DNA of 64,000 nt, taken from Nautilus pompilius. Lineage: Eukaryota; Mollusca; Cephalopoda; Nautilida; Nautilidae. A model generated the notes under the pieces. The model saw only the letters and a list, made by a program, of their open reading frames with translations, was not told the DNA's origin and ran no database searches. The DNA is taken from positions 496,001 through 560,000 of the forward strand of contig JACATO010000333.1 of the NCBI GenBank assembly GCA_018389105.1, written 5' to 3'. Below, piece after piece: positions 42,801 to 48,800 of this stretch. The translations under genes were made by a program, and so were the position numbers. The first letter of the stretch is position 1, and every line of letters begins with the position of its first letter.

Positions 42801-45800
42801 TTAGAAGCAGTGCTATGGTATAGGAGAAATATCTCACAACTACTGCCCCAATCTTGTCTATGTCAAAGAAAACCTAAGAACAATCAGGTACAAGGATTAT
42901 GACCCAGCATCATACTGTCCTCTTCATGTAGACATGTAATGAGACATACCAACAAGACAACACTCATTCACATTAAAAACTTCTTTGGGCTTTACAGAAA
43001 GAATGGTGCATGCAATGACTGGTGTCATCTATGAGTTGCAAATATCAATGTGATTCACTCTTGCATTGTACATACACAAGGTGTTTATTTAATTTTTTGC
43101 AACTACTAACTTGACACATACTGTTGTAACATCTGTGCAAATTGATATGGGCAGATGCCAGTGAATAAATTTATAACCTTGAACATTATTGTTGTTGCAT
43201 AATGCTTTGAAAAGTAGATTATGACAAATGGGTGCCCTTACTTTTGATAAACATTGGCATATTGAACAATATTAGATAATTCAAAAGTTTGTCACTTATG
43301 AAAATAATCAACCATGGTGAAATATGGACTAAATAGAACATTTCATAATTTTCAACTAATTAGGATGCATCAAAACTGCTTCACTCAAAGCAGCTAGTGT
43401 ACATACCTGAAAAATAGTTGCCAAGGTATCCAACTTTTTAAATTAAAACATTCTTATCATATATGGAAAACACTCAATCCACTTCCATCAATATGTTAAT
43501 AGTCAAAAAATAAAATTTAAGAAAATTGGCTTTTTCACTTCAGTAAGCATCATTAATGGAATAGGAAATAATTCATTCCTGAACAAAGTGCCATCACATC
43601 TCCTAATACACTTAGAACTGGTTCAGTAAGTGCATACTCTGTACCTTGATATACATACAGGGGACAGTGTGGCAGAGTGAAAGAAAGCTGATAAATTAAA
43701 GTCGCATTGTATTAATATCACCCTTTACTTTTGGAAGAACAATTAACAGACATATGACAACCTACTTTGTGGCTGCCATATTGAAAACAAAGAATTTTCA
43801 AGTGTGGAGAGCTTTGTGTTCATAAGATAATTTTTTGGACATTCATTTATCAAATTTCAAGTTAATAATGATGACCTATATAATTAAATGGCAATTATGG
43901 AGCAGATTATAAACCTTAAGACTGCTTTAATAGTGCACATACAAATCCCCTGAAGAAAGTGCTGGGCTTAGGATTTATGCCCCAAAAATTCAGTGTAAGT
44001 TATGATAGGGCACAATGAGAGATGACTCACTGTATACTGGAGTGGACCTCAAAAGAATTGATATCTGTTGATAACAAGCTAAAAAAAAAAAAAAACTTTT
44101 ATATCACATTTTTCTTAAATAAATTTAAACAAACAATAAAGTTTCAAACTACATACAGTCAAGTATAAAAATATAAGACTATCTATATTTCAACGTACAT
44201 ATTAGGGACCAAAACAAGATACAGCATACATTCATTGGATAAAAAATGTGAATGTTTAGCTGGGAGCTAGTCTTTTGTTCCTTACATCTTGTTTCATTAT
44301 ACCCCATTGGATATTTCACACTGCCATACTAGAGCAGCAGAGAGACAAATTATGACAATTCTTTTTCACATTCTTAACTTCACCTGTATTATCTTTACAA
44401 AAATATTAGTCCAGTATAACACAAAGCAGAGTATGGTAATTTATTGTATTGTTACAGTAGGTAAATTCAATTAATAAGTGCAATATTAACAAAAACATTT
44501 CCATTTAACTGTGCTCCTCGCTTCCCCACTAGGGATGTTCAAATAAAACCCAGCCCAGTTGAATAGAATTTCCTTAACGGTAACCAACCAAGTTTTATTT
44601 GAACATATTCAGAAGCAAGTTTCTGAATAACTCACTTTTTTTTTGAAAACAAAAAAGTTAATATTGATAACAAGTTGACATTTCCAGAAATAATGTAATG
44701 TTAAGCTAATTTCCACCGTCTCTTTATCATCACGAAATTACTCCACAAAGAATACAGTAAAATCGTTAAATTGTTTGACTTCATAAGACATTTAGACATT
44801 TCATCACAAGTTACAAGTTATAATTTCACATAGTAAATGTCTTTTCATATCACTGTCTGAATGAATCAAAAAACCAAATGCGTGCTGGCATGGATTAGTA
44901 GTACGAAAATATGAATTTACAGTTCATGTCATGATCCAGAAAAATCTTGCAAGTAATTTTTTACGCCTTATGCCTATTATATACTGTATTTGTTTTTCTG
45001 TTTTTAAATGTCTTTATTCGATTGTTTCCCTTTCTTTTTTCTTTGCTGAACAAGTAATAAGAGATGAAGTAATTCTCAATGCTGCATAGGACAGTTTCCA
45101 TCTGAAAAGAACTAAATGTAATTAGCCAAAACAGTGGCTAACATTTCTAGTTCATTTTCTAAATAAACCTAAAAGCATTCAAGTGAATCCCTGGCAGACT
45201 ACTAATAACTTAATATCCTTCATTAAAAAAAGCTTTCAATACATTCACAGCACATTCCAGACCAGATGAACCAAGAACATATACAAAAGAACTGACATTC
45301 CTTTGCTTTTGTTTTGATATTAGAGTTAATTACTTCTAACTTTCTATTAAGCTTTCTTAGCAACTGGAATGCACTGGATCTTTACATTTTAAATCTTTAT
45401 TAAGGACAATCCTCAGGTCTTTTCCTGAAACTCTTCTAATTTAATAACATAATAATTGTTATAATTTTCCCATGTTTTTGTTGAAATTTTTCATTTTTTT
45501 TTGTTGTAATAATAGCATTGTTTTTCCACTTTATTGATCAAATAATTGCCACAAACCATTTACTCCACATATCATGAGAAGGCGGCATATAATTAAGAGG
45601 CAATGAATCATAATGTGGTCTGCTTTTAGACAACATTCTATTTGGATCAAAGTTGTAGCTAAGGCAACATGTGCAACATCATTTTTCATTTTAGCTTTGG
45701 ATTTGCAGTGAATAAAAATTCCATATTCTCATTAAATACTGAGAAAATCATCTGTTTTTCTTTGTATAATGTATAAATACTTGATTCTCTCAAATGATAG

Positions 45801-48800
45801 CACATTGTTTATATTGATATACACTGGCATTCATAATTATAGGTAAGCCATACAAAAAAAGTTATCTTGTCTTTTCAACACTATCCAGCAAAAACATCAT
45901 GAAAAATCCAATAAGCTTTTCTGTAAAATCATGGATACAACAAATTATTTCAATGAATTTTAAATTTAGTTCAAACCAAAAGCAAAATATGTTCATCTGA
46001 TATCATTTATTACTACTAATCTGAATAACTAATAATAATTAGCTCATATTATGGTTTTATATAAATGTTAATGGAACTCATAACTATTTTTTTTTTTGTT
46101 TGGCAAATGAAAATGACAACTAAAAACAAAATTCCTTTATGTAACAAGGCTATCCATTATTGCCTTTCATAAAGATAATTATTTCCAATTGAAAATTATG
46201 AAGAAAATTGGAATTGCATGAAATGTGTGTTAACAACCATTTTTATAATGAAGCTAACTGGCACAGCCATGAGTTTAAAAAAAAAAACAATATGAAGATT
46301 GGTTGTTAGTTTTAAAGTCTAGAGCAACCCCTTTCTTGACAGATAGTCAATTTAACTTCTGATCATAATTCCTCAACAAGTCAGTAACTTCTACCATCAA
46401 AAGATAAATAGTAGCAGTGGTTAGAAAGTCCTTGCTTAGAAGTGGTAACAAGAAAACAACAACTTGACTAAGTAAAAACAGAACTACATCTTGGAGCAGT
46501 GTGTCACAGCAGGATAAGAGCAGGTTTAAAATATTTAGTTCTATGTTAAGGATTGATAACACAGCTTGTCAGAAGAGACTTAAAACCATGGGACCATGGT
46601 GTGGGCCCTCAATATCTAGATCTGAACCCTACCCTGAAATTATTGCGCACAACAAACTAGACTGAAGAATCAAGGAAAAGGGCCAGAACTATGTCATTCA
46701 GCTTATTGGACTATTTACAAGAGAAATGGGGTTTAGTTACAAGTTGACATTTTTAAAGTTATAGAACAAGGTGCTCAACTATTCAGATGAAAGGCGGTTA
46801 TTTAAATGAAAAAAGCTTGAGGTCAGCAATGTCACAATTAATGGTTTACACGTAAATTTTTCTTTCCTTTTTTGCTAGAATAAAGAATCCAAACTACTTA
46901 TCTAATACTATTTCTTCTTTTAATCCTAGTATTTTCATGCTTAACATCAATGCGCAAATTTGTTTTTTTTACTGATACTTCTGAATTAATATCATTTCAT
47001 AGCATCAAAAAATCAAGGACTAAAATTTGTTTATTGTATATAATATTCTTACTTACATGCATCAATATATGCTGTAAAAAATTTTAAAAACTATATTTTT
47101 ATTACTGATGCATTAGGAAAGCTACTGGTATTTAAGTCTTGATAAAATATTCTTCACATTTTACCACCCGTTTGATAAACCCAGCCACTACAAAGGCACA
47201 CACCCCTACAAACAATTGACACAATTCACTTGAACATATTCCTTGCATGGCTATAACCAATACATCATGGTAATAAAAGTAACATCCCAAATGTACTGGA
47301 TGTGACCAAAATCAAAAGATAAAAAAAAAAAAAAAACATAACTAGTCATCATGCACAAATTCTCTTTCAGATAAGTTTGCTTAAAGTGTGACAGGGAGAA
47401 GTGTAATGTTCCATTGCAATGCCATTTAGATCCTAGAACAAAGGGACAACAACAGGTCTTGAAATCTGGTCAGCATAACACTAAAAAGTCAAGACCCAGC
47501 ACACCGTGTACCACCACCCATTATGAAAGAAAAGTTATTTAAAATATTTATACAAAAACTTAAAACATATATATTCAAACAATTTTCATTAGATGAAGAT
47601 TAGTTCACACAGTCCAGATCTGACAAATGTTCTTAACTGATCAAAATTGATGAAATCTGTTGTTTTTTTTTAAATTATTTATGTAAGCACAGTTTATATA
47701 CTTTTTCAAATTTATCAAGGTTGTCAAATTAAATTTTGGAACTGTATAACCCTCTATCCTTTCAGAGTAAATATAAAATAGGATGAGGCAGTTTTCTAAA
47801 GATTTGGCTTATACACTAGAAAACTCTGCATTAAAAAGTTATTCTTACTTTTGCACACACATTAAAAAAAATAAATACATTGACAGACTTGCAATTTTAG
47901 CAAGAAAAATGTGAACATCTGTCTATATGAATGTTCTTTCTAAGCTCTGCTACACAGCATCAAGATGCTACAATTGGAACAGAGAAAGAGTGAGTGCGCC
48001 CCTTGAGCGAGTTAGATAGAAACTTTTCTGAATGATCAGTAACAGCTCAGCTAGGAAATCCTGCATCTGGTACCAGGAGGCCGCCTGGACAAATCCATGA
48101 CACAGCTGAGGACAATAGATGTGGCAGTGTTATCTACAAACTCAGAATACTTAAAAAAAAAAAAAAAAAAAACTCAAAAGTGAATTGGTGTACAACACTA
48201 GGTTTACCAGTGCATTCAGAAAAACATCATCCAAAGGCAGAGAACAAACAAGGTGTAGAAGGCTATACAGTGGAGGAATGCTGACTAGACATCATTGCAC
48301 ATATCAGCAGTTTGTGCTGATGTAAGATAAACATAGCAGATTTGGACAACTGTTGTTTACTCAAAATACTCACTACTCAGAGAATGGGTTTATTACCATC
48401 CACTTGAGCAGCATGCACTCTGCCGTGTCTATATATTAAATTAAGTGCAGAATATCCATTCAACATAAAATCTGATCCAAGCATTATACTGTTCACTAAA
48501 ACTGACCACACGTAATAAATGATAAGAAGCTACACCAAATTCAGGAATATCTATACAGAAATTAATCTTCATTGGAATTACTGCCAAATTATCCTGGAAA
48601 AGCAGCAGCTTGTCAGGGCACAACCTGCTTTCCAGTGTGCATTGTGTTCTAGTAACATCTGATTTTTTTCTTGCCAACTGGAAATCAGAATCACCAGTTT
48701 ACAGCCTGATGGTCATAAATGATGGAAATAATTGTGGGAACAATGTACAAATGATAATAGAATATCGTCGCCTTAGTAAGTCAGTTATTTATGACTAAGT

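Noticed and set aside
42200-43300. Possible further transposase relic
   Set aside because: Some protein-like words but I could not identify any catalytic motif or terminal repeat, so it is left unassigned.
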